Below, piece by piece: positions 47,160 through 56,182 of a stretch of 64,000 nucleotides of DNA. Within the stretch, counting starts at the first letter, position 1. Each line of letters opens with the position of its first letter. Both the position numbers and the translations under genes were made by a program. The stretch spans positions 1,276,824-1,340,823 of the forward strand of contig NZ_SRKY01000001.1 in NCBI RefSeq assembly GCF_004803475.1, in the 5' to 3' direction. Under the pieces are notes generated by a model that was not told where the DNA came from, did not search any database, and saw only the letters and a program-made list of their open reading frames with translations. This DNA comes from Aliishimia ponticola. Lineage in GTDB: Bacteria; Pseudomonadota; Alphaproteobacteria; Rhodobacterales; Rhodobacteraceae.

Positions 47160-48050
47160 TTACACCAGCCCTGCCGAACCTTGCGCGGCATTGCCCCATT
47201 CCCGGGGCGACTGGCCATACATGCGCTTGAACTCGCGGCTGAACTGGGACGAGCTGACATAGCCGACATCCATCGCCGCTTCGCTGACGGTCTTGCCATC
47301 GGCGATCTTCATCGCCGCATTGCTAAGTCGCATGGATTTCACGAATTGGATCGGGGACATGGTCGTGGCCTCCTTGAACCGGCGATGGAAGACCGCGCGG
47401 CTCATCCCCACATGCGAGGCCATGTCGTCAATGGTGACAGAGGTGTTCAGCCGGGTGGAAAGGTAGTCAATCGTGCGCGCGATTTCATTGCCGACGCCAA
47501 AGGCGCGCCGCGCGGCATCGCCCGCCTCCCCCTTCAGCACCGCGTAATAGAATTCACGCAGACGCCCCGGTCCCAGCACCGCCATGTCCACCGGGTCGTC
47601 CAATAGCTCCAGCAATCGCAGCAGCGCCTGCGTGAACGCCGCATCCCAACGCGCCAGCGACAGCGCCTGCGGCACGGGGCCATCCGTTTTGCGCGACGCG
47701 CCGGCAGCGGTTTCGACGTCGATGGCAAGCTCGCGCATGATGCGCGGGTCCAGCGGGATCACCGCGCCCAGAAGCGGAGCCTCCGGGCAGGCATGCGGCG
47801 TGCCCGCTTCGACCGGCATGGTCATCGGGCACAGAAGATACCGGCTGGCATCATAGACGTGGCGCTGCCCATCAAGGATCGCCTCTTTTTCGCCGCTCAC
47901 GATCGCCACGATGGTCGGCTCATAGACCGCCGGGATGCAGGGAACGGGCGTGGTCACATGGAAAAGCTGCACGCCTTTCAATGCGGTATGCTCAAGGCCA
48001 GCCTGCGGCAGGTGGCGCTTGATCAGCTGGGTGATCTGGTCTTTGCTCAT
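47160..48050 (-). CDS. AraC-family transcriptional regulator
   Basis: This 296-residue regulator has an N-terminal AraC-type effector domain (VQLFHVTTPVPCIPAVYEPT, VSGEKEAILDGQRHVYDAS) and two C-terminal helix-turn-helix motifs (TIDDMASHVGMSRAVFHRRF, VSEAAMDVGYVSSSQFSREF). The ATG at 48050 was chosen because the upstream part of the frame shows no similarity. It is divergent from an SDR gene, which is its probable target. Confidence 0.87.
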   Translation of the reverse strand: MSKDQITQLIKRHLPQAGLEHTALKGVQLFHVTTPVPCIPAVYEPTIVAIVSGEKEAILDGQRHVYDASRYLLCPMTMPVEAGTPHACPEAPLLGAVIPLDPRIMRELAIDVETAAGASRKTDGPVPQALSLARWDAAFTQALLRLLELLDDPVDMAVLGPGRLREFYYAVLKGEAGDAARRAFGVGNEIARTIDYLSTRLNTSVTIDDMASHVGMSRAVFHRRFKEATTMSPIQFVKSMRLSNAAMKIADGKTVSEAAMDVGYVSSSQFSREFKRMYGQSPREWGNAAQGSAGLV

Positions 48051-48069
48051 GCAGCCAAGCTGGCAAGAA

Positions 48070-48106
48070 GATCGGGCATTTGCAATATGGGTGAGACGAT
48101 CGGGCA
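48070..48106. promoter_or_regulatory. Direct repeats in the araC/SDR intergenic region
   Basis: GATCGGGCA occurs at 48070-48078 and again at 48098-48106, each followed by a TTTGC, with 28 bases between starts. Such near three-turn direct repeats suit an AraC-family dimer. A diverged inverted copy (TTGCCCCCGAT) lies further toward the SDR gene. Confidence 0.4.
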
Positions 48107-48208
48107 AGTATTTGCGACAATTGCACCTGTTTTGCCCCCGATGCGAGAGTTACCTTCATCTCCGACACAGACAGACATATCCGTCACGTACTGAAAAGGA
48201 GCAAGACA

Positions 48209-49159
48209 ATGGCAGACACGACATTCGGCCCCGAAGGCTGGACACCCAAGCGGCTTGGCAACCTGCGCGGCAAGACGTTCCTGATCACCGGTGCCAATGC
48301 GGGCGCGGGATTTCAGGCCGCCCGCACGCTGCTGGCCAAGAACGCCAAGGTGGTGATGCTGAACCGATCGGCCGAGAAATCGCAAACTGCCATCGCCGAG
48401 CTGATAAAGGAATTCGGGACGGATGCGGACGTCAGTTTCATCCACCTTGATCTGGCCTCCCTCGCCAGCGTGCGCGACGCCGCGGCAGAGATCTTGCGGA
48501 CCGTTCCCCAAATCGACGCGCTGATGTGCAACGCAGCCATTGCGCAGGTGCCCACACAGAAGTTCACCGTCGACGGCTTTGAAAGTATGTTGGGCACGAA
48601 CCACTACGGGCACTTCCTGCTATGCGGATTGTTGTTCGACCGGATCGAACAAAGCAAGGGCCGGATCGTGGTGGTCAGCAGCCTTGGTTACAACATGGGG
48701 ATCAAGACCATCCAGTTCGACGACATGAACTGGGACAAGAATTACCACCAGAACAAGACCTATTCCCAAAGCAAGCTGGCACAGATGATGTTTGCCTATG
48801 AATTGCAGGATCGGCTGGATGCGGCGGGCCGCACGGATGTGCAGGTCTATGTCTGCCACCCCGGCGCGTCGCGTACATCGCTGATTTCCACCAGCGGCAA
48901 CCTGATGACGCGGATCATGTTCCGCCTCATGTCCATGCTGCCCATCGTGCAGTCGGCCGAAAAAGGCTCTTGGCCGGAAGTCATGTGCGCCACCGAAGAC
49001 GGGCTGGAGCAGCGCGCGCTTTACGGCCCCACCGGCACCGCGCAATTCGTTGGCCCCGTCGGCAAAGGCACGCTGCAACCCCATGGCCATGACAAACCGG
49101 TCATGGAGCGCCTTTGGAAAGTGTCCGAAGAGGCGGTCGGGTTTAGCTGGAACCTGTAA
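48209..49159 (+). CDS. Short-chain dehydrogenase/reductase
   Basis: This 316-residue SDR of the retinol-dehydrogenase/protochlorophyllide-reductase-like branch has the cofactor motif TGANAGAG, with the NRS following strand 2 suggesting NADP. It also has the NAAIAQ segment and catalytic YSQSK. It starts after AAAAGGAG and is divergent from the AraC regulator. Substrate unknown; family members reduce aldehydes, ketones or xenobiotics. Confidence 0.83.
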   Translation: MADTTFGPEGWTPKRLGNLRGKTFLITGANAGAGFQAARTLLAKNAKVVMLNRSAEKSQTAIAELIKEFGTDADVSFIHLDLASLASVRDAAAEILRTVPQIDALMCNAAIAQVPTQKFTVDGFESMLGTNHYGHFLLCGLLFDRIEQSKGRIVVVSSLGYNMGIKTIQFDDMNWDKNYHQNKTYSQSKLAQMMFAYELQDRLDAAGRTDVQVYVCHPGASRTSLISTSGNLMTRIMFRLMSMLPIVQSAEKGSWPEVMCATEDGLEQRALYGPTGTAQFVGPVGKGTLQPHGHDKPVMERLWKVSEEAVGFSWNL

Positions 49160-49206
49160 CGCGGCGCGACAAGCGGCCCGGAACGTCCCTGTGACCCGGG
49201 CCCGCG

Positions 49207-49596
49207 CTAGCCTTGGGCCCGAGACGCCTCAAAATCCGCGCGGAGCGGCGCGGTATCATAAATGATCGTCATCCGAGCAAACCGCTGCGCGTCCTCCGCC
49301 AACTCAAACACGTCGACACATTCGAACGCGACAACCTTCCCGCTTGCCAAGGTCCAGACATACCGGAAATGCAGCGCGACCGCCCCACCTTGGGCGGAAC
49401 TGTCAAAGATGTTGAGAAGATGCGTCTCCGACTGTGCGGTATCCGCGAAAAGCTCCGCATAGAAATCGTGTGCGGGCCGGGCACCGTAGAGCGGGGAGAT
49501 AACCTCGGCCCCGGGGGCAAACAACGCGCGGACGCCTTCCAGATCGGCGGTATTCAACGCCTCAAGATAGCGATGGCAAAGGGTTTCGAGGGTCAT
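49207..49596 (-). CDS. NTF2-like (SnoaL-type) protein
   Basis: This 129-residue protein fits the NTF2-like cone fold. LETLCHRYLEALNTADLEGV opens the first helix, and HFRYVWTLASGKVVAFECVDVFEL forms the sheet (key piece SGKVVAFECVDVFEL). Members include small isomerases, dehydratases and accessory domains. The ATG at 49596 is preceded by GGAGAGC. It converges on the SDR gene. No specific role can be given. Confidence 0.7.
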   Translation of the reverse strand: MTLETLCHRYLEALNTADLEGVRALFAPGAEVISPLYGARPAHDFYAELFADTAQSETHLLNIFDSSAQGGAVALHFRYVWTLASGKVVAFECVDVFELAEDAQRFARMTIIYDTAPLRADFEASRAQG

Positions 49597-50005
49597 CACA
49601 GCTCTCCTTCCGGGAATGCGCCCGGGTCTTTCAAAATGACCAAGCTGCCGTTGCGCGGCAACACCTATGGTCCTCATGGGTCAGGTCGGCACCCTATTCG
49701 CCAAAGACACTTGGCAAAGGGCTAAGGGTTACATGACGTGGCGCCCGACCCGTCGCTGCCAGCCATAGCAACCCATTTCGCCGCTGGCCAGCTTCCACAA
49801 AACAATCACCGGCAGCGCGCTGCGGCATTCCATTCGGTTAGAGGACCGTTTGGGGGACGGAATTGCCGTTCGCAGCGCACGCATGGATGCCTGTTTTTTG
49901 TGGGGCAAAATGTTTCGCTTGGCATTTGGGTGCCTGCTTCATCATTTCTCAACTCAAACTGTTCGACTGCAACCAAAGCGTGAGCAGTGGCGCGGATGGA
50001 CGGAA
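49597..50005. other. Intergenic region without a recognised gene
   Basis: About 410 bases between the NTF2-like start and the candidate leader of the VPLPA-CTERM gene. Frames here are short and lack ribosome-binding sites or family features. The AT content rises toward the right end, as in the following gene. Confidence 0.5.
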
Positions 50006-50095
50006 ATGAAAACGACAGCCTCTTTGGTAGTTCTTGCTTTTTCTTGTGGCTTGCGGACCGGTGTAAGAGCGCCTTGCTGGCGCAATTTTTTTTGA
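50006..50095 (+). CDS. Possible 29-codon leader peptide ahead of the VPLPA-CTERM gene
   Basis: A short frame begins with MKTTASLVVLAFSCGL, resembling a truncated signal peptide, after GGACGGA. Its stop lies just past a terminator-like hairpin, so ribosomes translating it would cross the hairpin. It may be an attenuation leader or a decayed start of another exported protein. Nothing independent supports translation. Confidence 0.25.
   Translation: MKTTASLVVLAFSCGLRTGVRAPCWRNFF
50069..50093 (+). terminator. Rho-independent terminator-like hairpin in front of the VPLPA-CTERM gene
   Basis: GCGCC (50069-50073) and GGCGC (50079-50083) pair around TTGCT and are followed by AATTTTTTTT. The stem is short but the T-run is long. 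It lies only 12 bases before the next start codon, so it would act inside the untranslated leader of that gene unless the promoter is internal. Confidence 0.6.
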
Positions 50096-50104
50096 GGGAA
50101 TACA

Positions 50105-50746
50105 ATGAACATCAAGATTTTGGTTACTGCTCTGATCCTTGCTTTAACCGGAGGTTCGGTTTCAGCGGCAACACTGCAAGTCGATTTTTCGGTGACGAAC
50201 GATAATTCGAATCCTCTCCTGACGTCGGGCTTACCGTTGGGCGCAGAGGTCACTGGTTCCTTGACCTTTGACGTCGATGATACCCAGTCCCTTTTTTCGT
50301 CGATTTCGAATGTTACCGGAAGCATGGCTTGGAACAATGGTACGTCACAGTCTTTCGCAATTGACCGCGGGAACATTACGAGTGCCGGTAGCTCGGGTTA
50401 TATATCACTCGCTCTTCACGGTGTTTCGTCAGCGACTTTCGGCACCAGAACAATTTTTTTGGGGCATATTTATTTCAGCATTGGCACAAACCCGTTTATG
50501 TTGCAGAGCGATTTCTCTGACGTCCTGCTTTCTCAGGGTACAGTTCCGAGGTTGGGATTTAGCCTCGTTGATGCCGCAGACACACATAAGCCCTCTATCT
50601 ATTTTTCTGGCGCCCCGTCCAGTACGTTTACTCTCGTGCCGCCAATGTCATCCGTTCCACTTCCTGCTGGTTTTCCCATCCTCCTAACCGGCCTTACCGG
50701 TTTCGTCGGGTTGCGGATGCGGCAGAGGCGGACGGCACAAGCCTAA
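50105..50746 (+). CDS. VPLPA-CTERM sorting-domain exported protein
   Basis: This 213-residue protein has a signal peptide (MNIKILVTALILALTGGSVSAA) and a beta-rich central part without a recognised domain. Its C-terminal tripartite signal is VPLPAG, a hydrophobic helix (FPILLTGLTGFVGL) and a basic end (RMRQRRTAQA). This is the VPLPA-CTERM signal, processed by exosortase-type enzymes in Rhodobacterales. It would be anchored, cut and released to the surface or matrix. No exosortase is in the window. Its codon use is more AT-rich than its neighbours, suggesting transfer or weak expression. Confidence 0.82.
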   Translation: MNIKILVTALILALTGGSVSAATLQVDFSVTNDNSNPLLTSGLPLGAEVTGSLTFDVDDTQSLFSSISNVTGSMAWNNGTSQSFAIDRGNITSAGSSGYISLALHGVSSATFGTRTIFLGHIYFSIGTNPFMLQSDFSDVLLSQGTVPRLGFSLVDAADTHKPSIYFSGAPSSTFTLVPPMSSVPLPAGFPILLTGLTGFVGLRMRQRRTAQA

Positions 50747-51160
50747 GACACCAAACCTGTCGCGGGCCTGTTTTTCCGGCATGTAAGATAAAGCCAAGGG
50801 GGTGTAGGAACCAAACTACACTTCTTTCGCCCGTATTGCTGCGCAGCGGACAATTTCATCAATCGAAAAGCCGGCATTCGCGCAGTTTGCAGAAAACGCC
50901 AATTTGGGCTGCGAACAAGCCTCCGATGCGGCCTTCGGCGCTGAACGGGCTTTGATGCGTCGTATGTCCCATGACAGCTATCAGCCCAGGTCGATTGTCA
51001 GGGCATCTCAATTCCGGTCAGCCGTTACTGTGTCGTCCAAAAGTTCTTTTGGCGACCGCCCCGTCTTTTTTCTCTCCATTGCTCTGGGCCTTGAGGTCAT
51101 CTTCATGGCACATGTGACGTAGAACGCAGCAAAACGCTGCGAACCCAAGAGGAGCGTTAA
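50747..51160. other. Intergenic region without a convincing gene
   Basis: About 410 bases between the VPLPA-CTERM gene and the aminotransferase. A frame of 72 codons (50904-51122) lacks a ribosome-binding site and family features. The stretch looks like degenerate coding sequence. A good site (AAGAGGAG) is present only before the aminotransferase. Confidence 0.5.
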
Positions 51161-52285
51161 ATGGACATTCAACCTTTCGGCGTCGAAATCTGGATGAACG
51201 CGTACGAAAACACCTGCGAGCTCAACCTTGCAGAGACCTGCGTTGCCTCCATCACGCTGGGTGAGTTGATCGACATTGCCGGAATTCGCGAAACGGTCCT
51301 GGACGATCTGTCAGGCATGAAGATGTCCTATGGCGCGATTGAAGGCAGTGACCGTTTGCGCGATGCGATTTGCAGTCTCTACGATACCCAAAGCCGCGAA
51401 AACATCCTGACGACCCACGGGACGATTGGGGCGAACGCGCTGGTCCATCAGGCGTTGATCAGCCGAGGCGATCACGTGATTTCCGTCATCCCGACCTATC
51501 AGCAGCATTACTCCATCCCGGAAAGCATCGGCGCTGAGATCGAGCTTTTGCACCTGCGCCCTGAAGCCGATTTCCTGCCAGACCTCGACGCCTTGCGCGC
51601 GATGGTCCGGCCCGACACCAAGCTGATCGCGATCAACAATCCCAACAACCCAACCGGCGCCTTGATGGATGCGGCGGTGCTGGGGGACATTGCCGCCATT
51701 GCGCGCGAGGTTGGCGCGTGGCTGCTTTGCGACGAAGTCTACCGTGGGACCGACCAGGTTGGCGATGGCTATACGGTCTCGGTCGCGGATATCTATGAAA
51801 AGGGCATCAGCACGGCGGGCATGTCCAAGGCATATTCCCTTGCCGGGTTGCGTGTCGGCTGGATCGCGGGGCCGTCCGAAATGCTGGAAACGGTGATGAT
51901 CCACCGCGATTACAATACGATCTCTGTCAGTCGTATCGACGAGTATTTCGCCGCCATCGGGCTGGAAAACCGCGAGGCGATTATCGCGCGCTCCCAGGAC
52001 ATCACCCGCACCAACCTCGCCATTCTGCGCGATTGGGTCGATGCCGAACCTCTCATCACCTGGGTCGCGCCGCGGTCCGGCACCACGGCGCTGCTGCGGT
52101 ACGATCTGCAGATGCCGTCACGCGATCTGTGTGTGGCGCTTCTGGAAGAGGAAGGCGTAATGCTGACCCCCGGCAGTGCGATGGCGATGGAAGGCTGGCT
52201 GCGGATCGGCTTTACCAATCCGACCGAAGACCTGAAGGAAGGACTTGGCCGGATCAGCACGTTCCTCGCGCACCGGAAAGGATAA
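51161..52285 (+). CDS. PLP-dependent class I/II aminotransferase
   Basis: This 374-residue fold-type I aminotransferase has the segment INNPNNPTG and the aspartate of LLCDEVYRG, which contacts the cofactor. The PLP lysine lies in TAGMSKAYSLAGLRVGWI, and the C-terminal arginine region in GWLRIGFT. The amino donor is not evident. It ends 3 bases before an M20 amidohydrolase gene, so the two probably act in one pathway, for example on an N-acyl amino acid released and then transaminated. Confidence 0.84.
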   Translation: MDIQPFGVEIWMNAYENTCELNLAETCVASITLGELIDIAGIRETVLDDLSGMKMSYGAIEGSDRLRDAICSLYDTQSRENILTTHGTIGANALVHQALISRGDHVISVIPTYQQHYSIPESIGAEIELLHLRPEADFLPDLDALRAMVRPDTKLIAINNPNNPTGALMDAAVLGDIAAIAREVGAWLLCDEVYRGTDQVGDGYTVSVADIYEKGISTAGMSKAYSLAGLRVGWIAGPSEMLETVMIHRDYNTISVSRIDEYFAAIGLENREAIIARSQDITRTNLAILRDWVDAEPLITWVAPRSGTTALLRYDLQMPSRDLCVALLEEEGVMLTPGSAMAMEGWLRIGFTNPTEDLKEGLGRISTFLAHRKG

Positions 52286-52288
52286 CGG

Positions 52289-53431
52289 ATGGCAGACCTG
52301 CCCGCCGACTGGATCGCAGAGGCAGCGGCCTTGCGCCAGGATCTACACGCGCATCCCGAAGTGCTGTTTGACCTACCCCGGACCGCAGGGATCGTCGCCA
52401 GCGCCCTGCGGGATTGGGGCTGCGATCAGGTTGTTGAGGGCGTCGGGCACAGCGGTGTTGTCGGGGTGATCAATGGCACAAATTCCGGCCCGACCATTGG
52501 GCTTCGTGCCGACATGGACGCGCTGCCCATGACCGAAGCGACGCAGCTTCCCTATGCCTCTCAAGTGGCGGGGAGGATGCACGCCTGCGGTCATGACGGG
52601 CATACGGCGATGCTGCTTCTCGCAGCGAGGAAGCTGGCGCACTCCCGCGATTTCGCGGGGACGGCCGTGCTCGTCTTTCAGCCCGCCGAGGAAAATGGCG
52701 GTGCCGGTGCGCGGGCCATGCTGCGGGACGGCCTGATCGAACGATTTGGTCTGGAACGCATTTTCGGCCTGCACGTCATGCCCGATCTGCCCACAGGGAT
52801 GTTCGCCACACGCAGCGCAGGCATCATGGCCGCAGCCGACAGTTTGCGCATCACCGTGACCGGCAAAGGCGGACATGCGGGGCGGCCTGAAACCTGCATC
52901 GATCCCCTCTTGGTATGCAGCCATATCCATGTCGCGCTGCAATCGATCCTGTCGCGCAATATCGAGCCAACGCAGGCGGGGGTTGTCTCTGTTACCATGA
53001 TCCAAGCCTCGGACAACGAGGATACGATTGCGCCACAAGCGAGCATGCGCGGCACGGTGCGGACGCTGGACGAAGACGTACGCGATCTGATCGAAGCGCG
53101 CCTGAAGACGATGGTGCCCGCCATTGCACAAGGGTTTGGCGCCGCGGCAGAGGTTGCCTATCTTCGCGACTACCCCGTGACCTGGAATGACCCGAAGACG
53201 ACGGAACTGTTCGCCAAGGCCGTCGCAAAGGTCACGACCACCACAACCGACACCCCGCCGCGCATGATCAGCGAGGATTTCGGTTTCTACGGCGCGGCGG
53301 TCCCTGCGTCTTTCGGGTTTCTCGGGATGGGCGACGGCCCGGGGCTGCACGACCCGAAGTTCGATTTCGACGATCGCCTTCTGCCGCTGGGTGCCCGCGT
53401 TTGGCTGTCGGTCATGTCTGGCAACACCTGA
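52289..53431 (+). CDS. M20-family amidohydrolase (hippurate hydrolase-like)
   Basis: This 380-residue metallopeptidase-fold hydrolase is of the M20D/amidohydrolase group, whose members cleave N-acyl amino acids, hippurate or IAA-amino acid conjugates. Motifs include RADMDALPM, the metal-site HACGHDGHTAML, the catalytic glutamate in PAEENGGAGA, GKGGHAGRPE in the dimerisation domain, and SEDFGFY near the end. It starts 3 bases after the aminotransferase stop. Confidence 0.85.
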   Translation: MADLPADWIAEAAALRQDLHAHPEVLFDLPRTAGIVASALRDWGCDQVVEGVGHSGVVGVINGTNSGPTIGLRADMDALPMTEATQLPYASQVAGRMHACGHDGHTAMLLLAARKLAHSRDFAGTAVLVFQPAEENGGAGARAMLRDGLIERFGLERIFGLHVMPDLPTGMFATRSAGIMAAADSLRITVTGKGGHAGRPETCIDPLLVCSHIHVALQSILSRNIEPTQAGVVSVTMIQASDNEDTIAPQASMRGTVRTLDEDVRDLIEARLKTMVPAIAQGFGAAAEVAYLRDYPVTWNDPKTTELFAKAVAKVTTTTTDTPPRMISEDFGFYGAAVPASFGFLGMGDGPGLHDPKFDFDDRLLPLGARVWLSVMSGNT

Positions 53432-53471
53432 CACGTATTAAGCAGGATGCATGCCGTTGGCGTCCCCAGAG

Positions 53472-54148
53472 GGCTTTGTTGCACAAATCGTTTGAACGAC
53501 GTGCTACCGCTTTCCCCTGAAGGACTTACCCTATGACCTCTTTGACAGGGATGCCAAGAGCGGTGTAGCGGTTCAACACCGTGATGCGGACCTGGATCTC
53601 CGCGACTTGACGGTCGAAGGCCCGCGCCATGAGGCTCTCGCCCAGTCGTTTCACACAATGCATTTTGGTCTCGACGCGGCTTCGGCGGTGATAGCCACTC
53701 CATCGTCGCCACAGGGTGCGGCCCAGGTATTTTGACGCCTCCACGGCTTGGTTCCGGGCGATGGCCCCGTTGCTCGTGGGTTTTCAGGGCTTGGCGTTCT
53801 TGCGCGGTGGAATGACGGCACCTCCCAGCTCAACCCTACCAACTTCAGCAAGCTCTCAACGAAGCCTGTCGTTTGCCGGGGCGGCATTCTGAACAACACC
53901 TCCAGTGTCAGGCAGGCTTGGATCGCGGCCTCACTGAATTGTTGCGGCCGACCGCGTCTGCCCGTCGTCGGCGATATCCAGACCATCTGCGGATCAAACC
54001 AGATTGATAGCGACCCAGGTCGCTTCACGCTGTCACTGCAAGTCGACCAGGTCGTGGTCTTGTATTTCGTAGGGGGGGGCAACTGCTCATGGGTTCGAAC
54101 TACCACGCTGGATTCGCGAGATGAGTCCTTCATTTGTGCAACAAAGCC
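53472..54148 (-). mobile_element. Internally deleted IS5-family element, copy 1
   Basis: The element is bounded by inverted ends GGCTTTGTTGCACAAA (left) and its complement (right, to 54148), 677 bp in all. It carries the first and last parts of one transposase gene on the minus strand with the middle missing. No target duplication is visible at its edges, which suggests that neighbouring DNA was lost after insertion. It lies between the M20 gene and a truncated exported-protein gene. Confidence 0.8.
53526..54133 (-). pseudogene. IS5-family transposase, deleted and interrupted
   Basis: The N-terminal part (to about 53820) retains RRGRPQQFSEAAIQACLTLE and RQTTGFVESLLKLVGLSWEVP. It then jumps to the C-terminal part beginning VIPPRKNAKP. 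The catalytic middle, with two of the three acidic residues, is gone. A TGA replaces the expected Trp codon right after NAKP. The C-terminal segment (RTLWRRWSGYHRRSRVETK, MHCVKRLGESLMA) retains family similarity to the end. It cannot make an active transposase. Confidence 0.8.
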
Positions 54149-54286
54149 TCAACATAGTCTGCGCAATTTGCAGAACGTTCCGTCAGGAACACGTCGGTGA
54201 TGTCATGTGCCTTGGCTTGCGGTGCCATCGCAGCGGCGTATATGGCTGCGGCAATGATGTAGGGCATCTTTTTGACGGTTTGTCAT
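54149..54286 (-). pseudogene. 5' fragment of an exported-protein gene cut off by the IS element
   Basis: The minus strand encodes a signal peptide (MPYIIAAAIYAAAMAPQAKA) followed by HDITDVFLTERSANCADYVE, and then runs into the IS end. The ATG with a ribosome-binding site (AAAGAGAG) lies at 54286, one base out of frame with the signal peptide. A run of five A (54269-54273, minus strand) separates the two, so a one-base slippage may have broken the start. The rest of the gene is not found on the other side of the IS. The fragment resembles the start of YHYH-type proteins, but this is tentative. Confidence 0.5.
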
Positions 54287-54349
54287 GCCGATCTCTCTTT
54301 GGGGATGCGTTATTTGATTAGGGGTCAGGCGAGGTATTGGTCTGGCGGG

Positions 54350-56182
54350 TCAAGTCTGCGCCCCTTTCTGGAGTTGCCAATACCCCCCTTCCAGCGCCAT
54401 AAGCTCATCATGCGTTCCGGTTTCGCGCACGGTGCCGCTTTCCATGTAGACGATCATGTCGGCGTCGCGAATCGTTGAAAGGCGATGGGCGATCACGAAA
54501 CTTGTGCGGCCCTGACGCAGGTCGGCCATCGCTGTCTGGATCTGCATTTCCGTGCGGGTGTCGACCGAACTGGTGGCCTCGTCCAGAATGAGGATCGGCG
54601 CGTCAAGCAGGAAGGCCCGCGCAATTGTCATCAGCTGATGTTGCCCTTGGGACAGCTGCGCGCCGCCGTTGCTCAGAACAGTGTCGTATCCATCGGAAAG
54701 GGTACAAACAAAGTCATCCACGTGGCAGCGTTTTGCGGCGGCGATGACCTCTTCTCGGGTCGCATCCGGACGGCCATAGGCGATGTTGTCATGGATCGTT
54801 CCGGTAAAGAGCCATGAATCCTGCAAGACCATCGCCATGGCACGCCGCACCGCGCTGCGCGGCATGGCGGCGATATCCTGGCCATCGAGCTCGATCACCC
54901 CGCTGTCGATCTCGTAAAAGCGGATCAGCAGGTTGACCAATGTCGTCTTGCCCGCGCCTGTCGGGCCGACGATGGCCAGCATCTGGCCGGGCGCTGCCTC
55001 CAGGCTGACGTTCTCGAACAGGGGCTGATCCGGAGCGTAGCGGAACCCGACATTCGCAAAGCGGACATGGCCTTTGACCGGCGTGTCCAGCCCTGCCGTC
55101 TTGGTGTCGTTCGACATTTCGGGCGCGTCCAGCAGCTCAAACACCCGCTCTGCCGAGGCAAGCGCGGACTGCACCTGCGCGGCCATGCTGCCAAGCTGCG
55201 AAATCGGCTGACCGATCTGGCGGATGTACTGGATGAAGGCCTGCACCCCGCCAAGGCTGAGCGCGCCTGCCAGCACCTGAAAGGACCCGAAAACAACCAC
55301 CGCGATATAGGCGAAGTTGTTCACGAACATCGTTGCAGGCTGGATCAGGCTGGCAAAGACCTGCGCGCGCATGCTTGCAGCCGTCAGGGCGTTGTTCTTT
55401 TCGGCAAAGCGCCCGCCCACGCGGTCACCTGCACCATAAACACGGATCAGCGCCTGCCCCGTTACCGTCTCTTCGACCAATGCGTTCAGCTGGCCCGTTT
55501 CACGCCACTGCTCGGCATATCTCGGCTGGGCGGCACGGCTCAGCAGACGCGTCACCCCGACAGAAACCCCGATCGCCGCCACCGCAGCAATGGCGAGTGG
55601 AACGGACAACAGCACCATGATGACCAGCACACCGACAACCGTCATCAGCGACAGCATCGCCTGACTGGCGACCTGTTGCAGGTTCTGCACCATGTTGTCG
55701 ATATCGTTGGTGAACCGCGAAAGAACCTCTCCGCGCGGTTGGGCATCGAACCATTTAAGCGGCACACGGGAAAGTTTACCCTGCGCGGCCTCGCGCAGAT
55801 CGCGTCCCATATTTTGCACCAGATCGTTGATCAGCCAGGCCTGTGCAAAGTTGAGACCGGAGGCGACCAGATAGATCGCCGCCACCAGCAAAAGCTGGCG
55901 CAGAAGCGCCGAGAGCGTAAAGCCGTCGCTGACCAGCAGATCCGTAGCAAGGCCCAGTTGCCAAGGGCCGATAGTGGTGCCGATAACGCTGCCAAGGCTC
56001 AGAACGAGTGTCCCGATCAGAACCTTGCGGTTGCTGCCAAAGGCTGCCCAGATCCGCCGCGCGGCATCCCTTGCCGCTTTCGGTTTCTCCCCTGCGACAG
56101 ACCCGCCCGGCGTTCTGGGCCCGGGGGCGCTGTCCTGCGTTCTCGAAACGGTTTCGAGTTTCTGATCTTTGGTCATGGTCAT
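54350..56182 (-). CDS. ABC exporter subunit with consensus ATPase site
   Basis: This 610-residue half-transporter has an N-terminal six-helix membrane domain (about 60-350) and a C-terminal ATPase. The ATPase shows Walker A GPTGAGKTTLVNL, signature LSQGQHQLMTIARAF and Walker B with the catalytic glutamate in ILILDEATSSVD. Its ATG overlaps the stop of the upstream half-transporter (ATGA). The pair resembles heterodimeric multidrug exporters of the TM287/288 or BmrCD type. Substrate unknown. Confidence 0.87.
   Translation of the reverse strand: MTMTKDQKLETVSRTQDSAPGPRTPGGSVAGEKPKAARDAARRIWAAFGSNRKVLIGTLVLSLGSVIGTTIGPWQLGLATDLLVSDGFTLSALLRQLLLVAAIYLVASGLNFAQAWLINDLVQNMGRDLREAAQGKLSRVPLKWFDAQPRGEVLSRFTNDIDNMVQNLQQVASQAMLSLMTVVGVLVIMVLLSVPLAIAAVAAIGVSVGVTRLLSRAAQPRYAEQWRETGQLNALVEETVTGQALIRVYGAGDRVGGRFAEKNNALTAASMRAQVFASLIQPATMFVNNFAYIAVVVFGSFQVLAGALSLGGVQAFIQYIRQIGQPISQLGSMAAQVQSALASAERVFELLDAPEMSNDTKTAGLDTPVKGHVRFANVGFRYAPDQPLFENVSLEAAPGQMLAIVGPTGAGKTTLVNLLIRFYEIDSGVIELDGQDIAAMPRSAVRRAMAMVLQDSWLFTGTIHDNIAYGRPDATREEVIAAAKRCHVDDFVCTLSDGYDTVLSNGGAQLSQGQHQLMTIARAFLLDAPILILDEATSSVDTRTEMQIQTAMADLRQGRTSFVIAHRLSTIRDADMIVYMESGTVRETGTHDELMALEGGYWQLQKGAQT

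Noticed and set aside
50904..51122. 72-codon frame before the aminotransferase
   Set aside because: No ribosome-binding site, no family similarity, and the sequence looks like degenerate DNA.
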